Below are positions 52,054 through 60,169 of a DNA stretch of 64,000 nt, piece by piece. This stretch comes from Labilithrix sp. (lineage in GTDB: Bacteria > Myxococcota_A > Polyangia > Polyangiales > Polyangiaceae). The notes under the pieces were generated by a model that worked only from the letters and a program-made list of their open reading frames with translations, was not told where the DNA came from and did not search any database. Position 1 is the first letter of the stretch. Each line of letters starts with the position of its first letter. Location: NCBI GenBank assembly GCA_019637175.1, contig JAHBWD010000047.1, positions 1 through 64,000 of the forward strand. Reading direction: 5' to 3'. Position numbers and translations under genes: made by a program.

Positions 52054-53051
52054 CCGGCGGCCGCGATCGAGGCGAGATCGACGTCGGCGTCGGCTTCGCC
52101 GCGCGGCACGATCATGCTGACGCCGCTCTCGGCGCGTCGCCCGGCGACGAGGCTGCGGAAGTAGCCGCGCTGGAGCTCGTGCACCGTCGCGTAGCGCTGC
52201 CCGGTCGCCTCGGCGACGACCTTGAGGATGCTCCGCTCCTTCTTCGCCTGGAGTTGTGCCGATCGGATCTGCTCGTCGTGCAGCGCGAGATCGTCGTCGT
52301 CGCCGGTACGAACGCGCTCCCACCAGTTGACGAACCCTTCGCGCTCCGACTGCTTCTCGCGCTTCGAACCGTGCGTCTCGCCGTTGGGGCGGAGCCAGGT
52401 GAACGCCATCGCGAGCACGTCCTTCGCGGGGTAGACCTCGGCGTCGACGAGCGCCTGCGCGAAGGAGGCGAAGTACTGCCTGTGCTGCACCTCGTCGCGC
52501 ATGATCGCGAGGAACACGTCGCGGACGAGCGGATCGTGCGCCTTCTTCGCCATCTCGCCGTACGTCACCGCGGCCTCGGTCTCGACGCACGCTTGGAGGA
52601 CGCACACGCGCGCGTAGTTGTCTTCGGGGAAGAAGCCGCGGTGCTCGACGACCTCGTCTTCGGGGATCGGAGCATCGCCGAGCATCTCGAGGAGCATCCC
52701 GTACGCGACCTCGTGGTGCGCCTCTTCCTCGAGCCAGTAGCGGGCCGACCAGGCGGCCGCCGCGTGGAGCACGATGGCGCCGACGGGGTTCGCGCTCCGA
52801 ATCTCGTTGGCCAGCTTGACGCCGTCGACGGCGAGGCGGATGCCCGCCGGCTGCGTCGTGAGCTCGGCGCGCGCGGCGTGCCAGAGCGCGGCGCGGTCGC
52901 GCGGATCGATCCGATGCGGGCGGCGCGTCTTCAAGACGTCGAACACGCTCCAGCGCCTCTGCTCGTGGTACTCCTGCTGCGCGCGGAGAATGTTGGTCAG
53001 CGTGAGCTTGTCGTCGCGGATCGCCCGGACGAGATCCATCATGATGCGCAT
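52050..53051 (-). CDS. Ferritin-like diiron protein (acyl-ACP desaturase/N-oxygenase-like)
   Basis: 333 residues, all helical, no membrane segment. Iron-binding pattern: E-x-x-H in LEEEAHHEVAYG (Glu109/110, His112/113), Glu157/159 in CVETEAAV, and E-x-x-H in RDEVQHRQYF (Glu187, His190). This is the four-helix diiron layout of soluble acyl-ACP desaturases and AurF-like oxygenases. Likely substrate is the acyl chain on the nearby ACP; whether it desaturates, hydroxylates or makes another oxidation is unknown. AGGAG precedes the ATG. The C-terminal about 100 residues extend past the bundle. Confidence 0.85.
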   Translation of the reverse strand: MRIMMDLVRAIRDDKLTLTNILRAQQEYHEQRRWSVFDVLKTRRPHRIDPRDRAALWHAARAELTTQPAGIRLAVDGVKLANEIRSANPVGAIVLHAAAAWSARYWLEEEAHHEVAYGMLLEMLGDAPIPEDEVVEHRGFFPEDNYARVCVLQACVETEAAVTYGEMAKKAHDPLVRDVFLAIMRDEVQHRQYFASFAQALVDAEVYPAKDVLAMAFTWLRPNGETHGSKREKQSEREGFVNWWERVRTGDDDDLALHDEQIRSAQLQAKKERSILKVVAEATGQRYATVHELQRGYFRSLVAGRRAESGVSMIVPRGEADADVDLASIAAAG

Positions 53052-53075
53052 CGTCGTCTCCTCGCGGTGGGGCGG

Positions 53076-53339
53076 TCACGCCGAGAGCTGGGCTTCGACC
53101 TCGCCCATCAGATCGTCCATCGTGTTGTCGAGGGTCATCGCCGGCAGATCGAGCTTGTCGTCGAGATCGAGCTCGGCCATCGCGCCCGCGACCGCTTCCA
53201 TGAGGTCGATCGAGTTCGTCGCCACCGGCGAGCGCGTGACGATCTCGGAGAGCTTCAGCGAGCCGCCGTAGAGCGTCTCGGCGTCCATCTCCAGGCGCCG
53301 GGCCACGACCGACTTGAATCGTTCGAATGTAGAGTGCAT
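53076..53339 (-). CDS. Acyl carrier protein
   Basis: 87 residues from ATG 53339, with GGGAGG seven nt ahead; an ATG at 53345 would abut that site. The phosphopantetheine Ser43 is in ATNSIDLMEAVAG, where the usual DSL is NSI, and the rest is acidic helix (ELDLDDKLDLPAM). It carries the activated acyl chain. It stands between the methyltransferase and the diiron gene, both within 25 nt. Confidence 0.9.
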   Translation of the reverse strand: MHSTFERFKSVVARRLEMDAETLYGGSLKLSEIVTRSPVATNSIDLMEAVAGAMAELDLDDKLDLPAMTLDNTMDDLMGEVEAQLSA

Positions 53340-53341
53340 GT

Positions 53342-54235
53342 TCATTCCTCCCTTCGAGAGATGGCGCCGATGCCGGCCTTGCCGACGCGGGCGCGGGCGA
53401 TGCGGAAGTTCTTGCTGCACGGCCGCCCGCCCTCGGGGCGGAAGCGCCGCTCGGTCTCTTCGGGCGAGAGATCTTCGACGAGCGTGAGCCCGTTCGCCGC
53501 GAGGCGGTTCCGGAGCGTCGCCGGATCGAGCCCGGTGATGAGCGGCTCGCCTCGGCGCGCGGCGAACGTTCGCTGACGCTCGCCCTCGGTATAGAGAGGA
53601 GAGCCCGGTACGAACGCGTCGCGGACGATGTAATCGAAGACGATCTCGCTCCCGGGCGCGGCGACCCAGGCGACGCTACGCCAGACCTTCTCGATCGCGT
53701 CTTCGGTGAGGTAGGGGATTACCCCGAGCCACGCGAAGAGCGCGGGCTCCGTCGGATCGAAGCCGCCGCGCGCGAGCGCCTGCTCGATCGTCTCTCTCTC
53801 GAAGTCGATCGGAACGAAGGAGAGGTGGCGCGGCAGATCGAAGCCCGCGCGCGAGATTCGCTCGCGCTTCACGGCCTGCGTCGCCGGGTGATCGAGCTCG
53901 AACACGCGAACGCGGCTCTCGAGGTCCTCGCTGCGAAGCGCGAAGGAGTCGAGCCCCGCGCCGAGGAGCACGTACTGCCGCACCCCCGACGCCGCGAGGC
54001 GCTCCTCGGTGTATCGGCTGCGCGCTTGCACGAGACCGAGGAGCCCGCCGAGCGCCCACTCGTAGAACCCCGTCACCAGCGCGCGGAGCGGCGCGAACGA
54101 GAGGAGCCTACGCCAACTCGCGCTCGTCAAACGGATCGCCATCGGATCGCGGAAGATCGGTCGCGGGTCCCAGTCGCCCGTGGCGCGCGCGGCGGCGACG
54201 GCGTCGGCGGTCTTGCTGGCGATCTCGGCGTACAT
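53342..54235 (-). CDS. SAM-dependent methyltransferase, LCMT/TIGR00027 type
   Basis: 297 residues from ATG 54235, which has AAGGAGG; an upstream start at 54319 lacks it. SAM site YVLLGAGLDSFALRSED (88-104) and FELDHPATQAVKR (112-124), the hallmark of the leucine-carboxyl-methyltransferase branch, many members of which methylate carboxyl or hydroxyl groups of natural products. DFERETIEQAL and LFAWLGVIPYL follow. It is the first gene of the eight-gene operon, so its upstream region should hold the promoter. Confidence 0.9.
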   Translation of the reverse strand: MYAEIASKTADAVAAARATGDWDPRPIFRDPMAIRLTSASWRRLLSFAPLRALVTGFYEWALGGLLGLVQARSRYTEERLAASGVRQYVLLGAGLDSFALRSEDLESRVRVFELDHPATQAVKRERISRAGFDLPRHLSFVPIDFERETIEQALARGGFDPTEPALFAWLGVIPYLTEDAIEKVWRSVAWVAAPGSEIVFDYIVRDAFVPGSPLYTEGERQRTFAARRGEPLITGLDPATLRNRLAANGLTLVEDLSPEETERRFRPEGGRPCSKNFRIARARVGKAGIGAISRREE

Positions 54236-54742
54236 GACGGTCGTCCTCCTTGCCCTCGTCGAAGGCGGGTGGCGTTTCATTCGTCCCCGCGTGGCCTCGC
54301 GGATCGCGGTCGAGGGCACGACCCCTGCGCGATCACGCTGTCCAGTTGGAGTGTGACGAGACCTTCAGCAAGCCTCGGGCCGCGGCGTGCGCAACGCGCG
54401 GCGTCCGGCGCGCGAAATTGAAACCTCGGCGCGTGCACACTGCACGCGGTCGCAAAACGCGCGAAATCGATTGCGTCGCCGGTGGCGGAGGCGATGTTGA
54501 AACCCCGAAACGGTGCACAGGCGACCGCCTTCATCGTCCCACTTCGACGCAGAAGATCGTGGTGATCCCACGTGGGGATCGCGCGTAGACCACGCGCCCT
54601 CGCCGCCGCTGCGCGGCTCACGCATCCGGGCCAGCGGGCGTGCACATTTCTTCCGAGAGGCGCCGTTTGCTACCGGAGGAGCGCGCGTTTCCGCTCCGAA
54701 CGGTCGCGACGCGCTGGACGGGCCTTTGCAAGGAAGGCTCGC
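54236..54742. other. Intergenic region between the acyl operon and a plus-strand gene
   Basis: About 500 nt with no supported gene. It holds the GCGTGCA/TGCACGC repeat and a second palindrome at 54564-54580 (GATCCC acgtg GGGATC). Short frames on both strands lack family likeness or good starts. Divergent promoters for both flanking units are expected here. Confidence 0.5.
54431..54447. promoter_or_regulatory. Candidate operator upstream of the acyl operon
   Basis: GCGTGCA cac TGCACGC, a perfect 7-bp inverted repeat with a 3-bp centre, about 200 nt upstream of the methyltransferase start. The surroundings (54410-54480) are less GC-rich than average. It may control either the minus-strand operon or the plus-strand gene at 54743. 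Confidence 0.4.
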
Positions 54743-55243
54743 GTGACCACGCGAGACTCAGGGGTGATCGATCTCGACGCGATTTGCCAGCGCCCCACGG
54801 CTTCACCGGTCCGCGACCTGACGCCTCCGGATCTCTTCAGCGTCGCGCCGCCTGCACCCGATCTCGAAGAAGAGAGCGCCTCGCTCCCGAAGAAGCTGAC
54901 GCGGCTCCCCGCCAAGGTCTTCATCGCCGGCGGCGTCTTTGCGCTCCTCGTCGTCGCGGTCGCGACCATCACCGTGAAGAGCAGCGCGAGCGCCGAGCCG
55001 AAGAAGACGGCGGCCCGCGCGCCGACCACGAACGTCGCGCCACCGCCGCCGCGACCCGCCGAGCCGCCGCCGGTGGCTGCCGCGCCGATCCACGTGCCGC
55101 CGCCGCCGGTCACCGGCGCCGTCGCCGACAAGCCTCCGCCGCGCGCCACCAGCGCGTTGATGAAGCCTCGCCGTCAGGCGCCCGCCGCCCCCGCGGGCCC
55201 GAAGATGATGAAGGTTCAGAGCACCGGCGTCGCCGCGCGGTGA
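54743..55243 (+). CDS. Single-pass membrane protein with Pro/Ala-rich periplasmic tail
   Basis: 166 residues from GTG 54743 with AAGGAAG upstream. A cytoplasmic N-terminus of about 55 residues (TRDSGVIDLDAICQRP...) leads to one membrane helix (KVFIAGGVFALLVVAVATITVK), then a long Pro/Ala/Lys periplasmic region (PPPPRPAEPPPVAAAPIHV) and a basic end. The layout is that of TonB-like or peptidoglycan-spanning linkers, but no TonB C-terminal domain is present. Function unknown. Confidence 0.7.
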   Translation: MTTRDSGVIDLDAICQRPTASPVRDLTPPDLFSVAPPAPDLEEESASLPKKLTRLPAKVFIAGGVFALLVVAVATITVKSSASAEPKKTAARAPTTNVAPPPPRPAEPPPVAAAPIHVPPPPVTGAVADKPPPRATSALMKPRRQAPAAPAGPKMMKVQSTGVAAR

Positions 55244-55246
55244 CGA

Positions 55247-56959
55247 CTACGGAAGCTGCGCGTACTTCTGCTCGTAGTGCTCTTGCAGCTGGTTCTGACG
55301 GTCGAACATCGAGAGATCGGCCATCATCTTTTGCGACCAGTACATGCTGACGTTGGAGAAATCCATCGCCGTCATCTGGAAGTACTTGTGCAGGCCGGCG
55401 CTCACGTCCTTGCCCTGCTTCGACCACGCCTGCATCGCGCCGCCGATCTCGCAGTACTTCTCGAACGACATCGGCTCGCCGCCGCCGCCCCCGACCTGCG
55501 GTCCTTGAAGGCCCATCTGCCCTGACGCCATGTTGTCGGCCGCGGCCGCGCCCATCGAGCCGTACTGGCCCTGACCGGCGAACGCCTTGGCGTACTCGGT
55601 CGCGACGACGCCCGTCGTGTCGCGCGTCATGCGATCGAGCCAGCCCTTCGCGACGCGCTCCCACTTCGGTTGGTCCATCTGGTGCTGCGCGAGCAGGCTC
55701 GTCCACGCGTCGCCGCTCACGCTCGCCTGCTTCACTTGGAGGTTGCCGTAGACCGCGATCGAGACCCCCTCGATCGGATCGAGCAAGCCGCCGGCGGCGC
55801 CCGCCGCGGTCATGTACTTCATGCGCTCGTTCATCGCGCGCATCGCCGCGCGGGTCACGAGCTGCTGGCCCTCCGGCCCCGTCAGGTAGTCGTCGTAGTG
55901 ACGCCGGAACGTGGCGTGCACCATCGCGCGGTGGGTCGCGTCGCGATAGCCGAGCGTAGTGATGAGCTGCGCGTGTCGATCGGGCTCGCGGAGCGCCTCG
56001 TTCAGGAGCTGCTCGTGGACGTAGTTGTCTTCGAGCGCGTTCGGGTTCTGATGGGGATTGAGCGGACCCCACTCGTCGACGTTCTGGAGGTGCGCCGGCA
56101 CCGTCGCTTGCTGCGCGACGCCCTGCATGCCGTGCGCCTGCCGCCACACGTCGTTGAGGTTCATCTCGTCGTAGAACGACTGCTTCATCCGCGCGTCGAC
56201 GAGCGTGCGAACGTCGTCGGGCGTGCCGCCCTCGTTCTGCACGCGCGTCTCGGCGTACGCCGTCCAGTAATCGCGCTCGAGCTGCTCGCGGTGCTTCAGC
56301 CGATCCATCGGCATGTCCGGGCGCTCGCGATCGGCGGCGTACTCGGCGTCGCGGTAGTCTTCCCAGTCGTCCTTGAACTTCTGGAGGACCATGAACTTGT
56401 CGATCACGGTCTGCTGCGCGTAGTAGTGCGGCATCCCGCCGTAATACTGAGCGACGACCGACTCCGGCATCACCTGGTTCACCGTCCGGCACGCGGGACA
56501 GTTGATCGACTCGCTCTTGTGCGGCGTCTGCCGCTGGAGCGGGCCGCCGCAACGGTTGCACGCCGTCGGTTTCTGCATCGCGGCCTGCACGTGAGGCCAC
56601 ATCGCGCGGTATTGCTGCACGTGGATGTGCGCGTCGAAGCGCATCCACGTCTCGTCCATCCACCGCTCGAAGCCGCGCATCGCGCGCTTCATGTGACAGT
56701 GCCCGGGCTCACCCTCGCCCGCGTCGCAGATCCGATCGTAGTGCTCGGAGAACGCGTCGCCCAGCTTGCTGCGGAGATCTTTGACCTGGTGCTCGATCGC
56801 GCCGAGCGCGTTGTTGAGCGGGATCGGATCGGTCGGGTTCTGCCCGATGAGCTGCTCGCAGCCGGGACCGGCCTGGCCCATGAGGCCTTGCACGTGACCT
56901 CCCATCTGCTGGAGGTACTGGTTCCACTGGGCCACGATCTGCTGCTGCGCGGGGTTCAT
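55247..56959 (-). CDS. Zinc-ribbon helical protein of unknown family, larger partner
   Basis: 570 residues starting MNPAQQQIVAQWNQYLQQMG; GAGGAAAC lies 9 nt ahead. No signal or membrane helix. After an N-terminal helical part with Cys/His (RICDAGEGEPGHCHMKRAM), a zinc ribbon CNRCGG...CPAC is at about 138-160. The rest is helical with many Gln, Tyr, Met and His (QYYGGMPHYYAQQTV, NPNALEDNYVHEQLL), and a late Gly-rich loop QVGGGGGEP. Composition differs from the Ala/Arg-rich neighbours. It ends 3 nt from the convergent gene. It is co-transcribed with the smaller zinc-ribbon gene upstream (27-nt gap). I do not recognise either. Confidence 0.8.
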   Translation of the reverse strand: MNPAQQQIVAQWNQYLQQMGGHVQGLMGQAGPGCEQLIGQNPTDPIPLNNALGAIEHQVKDLRSKLGDAFSEHYDRICDAGEGEPGHCHMKRAMRGFERWMDETWMRFDAHIHVQQYRAMWPHVQAAMQKPTACNRCGGPLQRQTPHKSESINCPACRTVNQVMPESVVAQYYGGMPHYYAQQTVIDKFMVLQKFKDDWEDYRDAEYAADRERPDMPMDRLKHREQLERDYWTAYAETRVQNEGGTPDDVRTLVDARMKQSFYDEMNLNDVWRQAHGMQGVAQQATVPAHLQNVDEWGPLNPHQNPNALEDNYVHEQLLNEALREPDRHAQLITTLGYRDATHRAMVHATFRRHYDDYLTGPEGQQLVTRAAMRAMNERMKYMTAAGAAGGLLDPIEGVSIAVYGNLQVKQASVSGDAWTSLLAQHQMDQPKWERVAKGWLDRMTRDTTGVVATEYAKAFAGQGQYGSMGAAAADNMASGQMGLQGPQVGGGGGEPMSFEKYCEIGGAMQAWSKQGKDVSAGLHKYFQMTAMDFSNVSMYWSQKMMADLSMFDRQNQLQEHYEQKYAQLP

Positions 56960-56986
56960 CGTTTCTGTTTCCTCTCCGAGGCGCGT

Positions 56987-57586
56987 TCAGGCGGTCGGCT
57001 TGATCGAGCCGGCGATGGGGCGCCGGCAGTACTTGCACATGAAGTCCGAAGGCTGCTCCTGCGGTCCGCCGCAGTGCACGCAGTTGAGGTTCGCGACCGA
57101 CTTGTAGGTCACGCCGGCCCACGGCACCTCCTTCGCCGTCGCGTTCGCGTTCGCGAAGATCGAGCCGAGGCTCGGCCCCGCCGGCGCGGCTGCAGCCACG
57201 ATCGGCGCGGGAGGCGGCGGAGGGATGCCGAGCGCGCGCTCGTAGCCCGCGGTCTCGGCGTCGACGAGGCTCGCGATCCGATGCTGGAGCGGTCCGAACG
57301 CCGGGCTGCTCGCCGCGCCGCTCGCTTGGAGCTGCGCGAGCTCACGCTGCGCCCACGTCGAGAGGCCTTGGATCACCATGCGAAACTCGGCGGGCACCGC
57401 GCCGCGCGACAGGCGCATGCACGAGACGATCATCGATCGCTCCTGAGGATCGATCGGCGTGATCCCGTAGTGACGGAGCAGGCCATCCCACTCCGGACCA
57501 CCGCCCGGCGGCGCGTTGAACGCGCTGTGCTGGATCGTTCCGAGGTGCTGCGCGAGCGCAGCTTCGAGGGCTTCGACCGGTCCCAT
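56987..57586 (-). CDS. Zinc-ribbon helical protein, smaller partner
   Basis: 199 residues from ATG 57586 (MGPVEALEAALAQHLGTIQH). No convincing ribosome-binding site; the frame is open much further upstream but that part is mirror sequence of the plus-strand gene. Helical N-terminus to about 125, then a Pro/Ala linker (GIPPPPPAPIVAAAAPAG), and a C-terminal zinc ribbon NCVHCGG...MCKYCRRPIAGS. It shares the ribbon, though not overall sequence, with the 570-residue gene downstream. A nucleic-acid or protein-binding complex is a guess. Confidence 0.75.
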   Translation of the reverse strand: MGPVEALEAALAQHLGTIQHSAFNAPPGGGPEWDGLLRHYGITPIDPQERSMIVSCMRLSRGAVPAEFRMVIQGLSTWAQRELAQLQASGAASSPAFGPLQHRIASLVDAETAGYERALGIPPPPPAPIVAAAAPAGPSLGSIFANANATAKEVPWAGVTYKSVANLNCVHCGGPQEQPSDFMCKYCRRPIAGSIKPTA

Positions 57587-57661
57587 GGGGAAGACGGAGG
57601 GTACTGATCTCCGCGAGCCAGAACAATGCCGGCGGTGTAATCCGCCGTTCGCGCCGGCAAC

Positions 57662-59647
57662 ATGAATGCGCGCGGGTGGGGGCCGCAAATCGGCCGCAAA
57701 AAGCGCGTGCGCCGCCGGTATGAGGCTTGCGCGTGTGATGGTGGCTTGAGTCTCGCGGCCCGCTTCACCACGTTCGCTCTCGTCGCCGCCTCCGTGAGCG
57801 TCGTGCCTGCCGCTCGGGCGACGGGCGTCCTCGCGCCTGCGACGGCCCCCGATCCGACGCTCGACGTTCGGATCGCGGTCACGAAGACCGCCGCCTCGAC
57901 CTCGACACGCTGGTCGAGGATCACCGCGTCCGGCGTCGGAGGCTTTTTGTGGCTCGTTCCTGCGCGGCCAGGAGCGGCGGTCGACTACGCGAGCGACGCG
58001 TGGCTCACCTCGCTCGACGACGCGACTGCGCCGAGGGTCTTGCCCGTGGTGCCGCCTCCATCGTGTCGTCTCCGCGGCGACGTCGAGCGCGTGCCGACGT
58101 GGGGCGTCGACTCGACCACACACTACCCGGTGAGCGTCACCGTGCTCGCCACGGCGGCCGAGGCGCGCGCGCGCGCGAGCGGCTACCGCATGACCGCGGC
58201 GATGGATCAGCGCATCGCCGATGCGTACGAGAGCGGCTGGGCCTTCGTCGCGCTCGAGCTCGACGCCCCCGGCGGCGCGCGCGTGTCGTCGCCCACCGTC
58301 CGCGTCACCGACGACGGAGGATCGCCCGCGGGCGTCGAAGGCCTCGTGCCGCTGGCCCTGACCGGAGGCCTCTCGACGGCGTCGCGCATCACCGCGTTCG
58401 TCATCGGCGAAGGCGCCGCGTCGCTCCCCGGCGTGCAGGACCTCGATCCCGAGAGGATCGTGTGGAACACGCGAGGGAGCAACTACGCCGACGAGCGCGC
58501 GGCGTTGCTCGGCACCGGCGCGGGTAGGACGTGGCTTCGCGAGTCGGCGACCGGCGACACCGTCTTCGGCGATCAACCGATCCCGGGCGCCGAGCCGATC
58601 GCGGCCCTCTATCGCGGCTACTTCGGCCTCGCGCGCGGGCAGTCCGTCCCGAGCTGCGAGAGCGCGGCGTTCGGCGCGTGGAGAGCGCAGGGCGCGGTCG
58701 GGCGCGCGTGCGCGCCGGGGAGCCTCGCGAACGTCCCGGGCGGCGCGACGTGCGCGCCCGTGTCCGCCGCGATCGATCCGGCCGCGCTGACGTGCGGCGC
58801 GGGCGTCGACGATCTCGCGCTCGCGCTCGCGGGGATCGCGCCGCGCAACGCGGTCGTCACGCGCTTCTCCGGAATCGTCCCCGCCGGTCGCTTCGGCGCC
58901 GATCTGCCGATCCGGGGATCGCGCGAGCTCTCTTCGCCGCTGATCATGCCGGGCCGCCACGATGGGTGCCCGAAGGCCGATCCTCCTCCGCCTCCGCGGC
59001 CGCCGCTGGCCGGCCCGTCGGGCGGATCCGCGGGATCGGGCGGCTACTACCGCACGACCGAGTCGTGCGACGGCACGACCGTCGTCTTCGTCGCCGACGA
59101 CTGGAGCCAACGAGAGGTCGTCTCCGACGACGAAGGCTGCGGCGGCTCGACGATCGACGCCCAAGGAGGCGGCGCGTCGAGCTCGTCGTCGAGCTCCGAG
59201 TCGAGCGAGTCGAGCACGGAGTCGAGCGGCTGGGACACGCCCGACACCGACTCCGATTCGTGCGACTCGAGCCGCGGCTCGCGGAGCGACGACTCGTGCG
59301 GATCGAGCACTTCGAGCAGCGACGACTCCTGCGGCTCGAGCAGCTCGAGCAGCGACGACTCCTGCGGATCGAGCAGCTCGTCGGGCGACTCGTGCGACAG
59401 TAGCTCGGGCTCCGACGACGCGTGCAGCTCGAGCAGCGGCTCGGGTGGAGACTCGTGCGACACGAAGAGCTCGGGGGCGGACTCGTGCGATTGCGCCAAG
59501 GGCGCGGGCGCGAGCAACGGCGCGAGCGGGAACGGCTCGGTCGTGAAGACGGCGCGCGCGAGGAGCCCGTTCTCGCGCCTCGCGCTCCTCTTCGCGGTCA
59601 TCGCGTTCCCGCTGCGCCGCCTCGGCCGGCGTCACCCGGACGGGTGA
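57662..59647 (+). CDS. DUF2330-like secreted protein with Ser/Asp/Cys-rich stalk and C-terminal anchor
   Basis: Up to 661 residues from ATG 57662; TTG 57746 would drop the RKKRVRRR stretch and leave a cleaner signal peptide ending ARA. The domain opens DVRIAVTKTAASTSTRWSRI and includes FLWLVPARPGAAV and ALYRGYFGLARGQSVPSC, the style of DUF2330 proteins. After a Pro linker near 430 comes about 120 residues of SSSSDDSCGSS-type repeats with regularly spaced Cys, then a basic-ended hydrophobic tail SRLALLFAVIAFPLRRLGRR, like the MYXO-CTERM sorting tails. It is likely a surface protein on a stalk, cleaved at the tail by a rhombosortase-type enzyme. Confidence 0.8.
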   Translation: MNARGWGPQIGRKKRVRRRYEACACDGGLSLAARFTTFALVAASVSVVPAARATGVLAPATAPDPTLDVRIAVTKTAASTSTRWSRITASGVGGFLWLVPARPGAAVDYASDAWLTSLDDATAPRVLPVVPPPSCRLRGDVERVPTWGVDSTTHYPVSVTVLATAAEARARASGYRMTAAMDQRIADAYESGWAFVALELDAPGGARVSSPTVRVTDDGGSPAGVEGLVPLALTGGLSTASRITAFVIGEGAASLPGVQDLDPERIVWNTRGSNYADERAALLGTGAGRTWLRESATGDTVFGDQPIPGAEPIAALYRGYFGLARGQSVPSCESAAFGAWRAQGAVGRACAPGSLANVPGGATCAPVSAAIDPAALTCGAGVDDLALALAGIAPRNAVVTRFSGIVPAGRFGADLPIRGSRELSSPLIMPGRHDGCPKADPPPPPRPPLAGPSGGSAGSGGYYRTTESCDGTTVVFVADDWSQREVVSDDEGCGGSTIDAQGGGASSSSSSSESSESSTESSGWDTPDTDSDSCDSSRGSRSDDSCGSSTSSSDDSCGSSSSSSDDSCGSSSSSGDSCDSSSGSDDACSSSSGSGGDSCDTKSSGADSCDCAKGAGASNGASGNGSVVKTARARSPFSRLALLFAVIAFPLRRLGRRHPDG

Positions 59648-59730
59648 CATCCGCCGGTCGCGCCCGCGTCGCAAAGCGCAACATGGCGAAATTACTTGAA
59701 TGTATGGCGTCGCGATCGGTCGAACGACGC

Positions 59731-60096
59731 ATGGGGTTTCGTCGTCGCCTCCTCTCTCTCTTCGCTCTCGCTCCCGTCGTCGCGCTCGTCGCCGCGTGCA
59801 GCACGCCGGATCTGACGCCGGAAGGCGCGCGCGTGACGCTCTCGCGCAACGCTCCACCCGCCGGGTGCCAGGAGATCAAGCACCTCGTCGGTCACGGCGG
59901 CGGCACGTTCGGCGGCGAGTACATCGCGAACGACGATCTCATCGAGTACGCGATGAACGATCTGCGGAACGAAGCGGCCGAGGTCGGCGCGAACTACGTC
60001 CAGCACGACACGCCGACGCTCGGCGGCGGCAGCGGCACGACGACGACCGCGACGGTCAGCGGCACCGCGTTCCGCTGCCCCGACCCGGCGCCTTGA
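59731..60096 (+). CDS. DUF4156-like lipoprotein
   Basis: 121 residues from ATG 59731 (MGFRRRLLSLFALAPVVALV), lipobox VAAC; earlier in-frame ATGs at 59704 and 59683 are possible but the signal peptide is best from here. Mature part: VTLSRNAPPAGCQEIKHL, then a helix with LRNEAAEVGANYVQHDTP and a final Cys in TAFRCPDPAP. GCxEI and LRNxAAExGANYV are marks of DUF4156, small envelope lipoproteins of unknown role. Confidence 0.8.
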   Translation: MGFRRRLLSLFALAPVVALVAACSTPDLTPEGARVTLSRNAPPAGCQEIKHLVGHGGGTFGGEYIANDDLIEYAMNDLRNEAAEVGANYVQHDTPTLGGGSGTTTTATVSGTAFRCPDPAP

Positions 60097-60153
60097 TCGC
60101 GGGCCGTCCGTCGCGACGTGAGCGCCGTCGACTTGCGCCTCCGGGTGATGGAG

Positions 60154-60168
60154 GTATTAATTACGTAC
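60154..60168. promoter_or_regulatory. A/T-rich island ahead of the toxin-antitoxin pair
   Basis: GTATTAATTACGTAC in a region otherwise about 70 percent GC, just before the antitoxin start. It is a near-palindrome and a natural site for the autoregulator of a toxin-antitoxin operon; GGAGG lies directly upstream (60150-60154), a little far from the ATG. Confidence 0.4.
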
Positions 60169-60169
60169 G

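Noticed and set aside
57587..59857. Long N-terminal extension of the small zinc-ribbon gene
   Set aside because: It is the mirror of the DUF2330-like gene; family-like sequence begins only at 57586.
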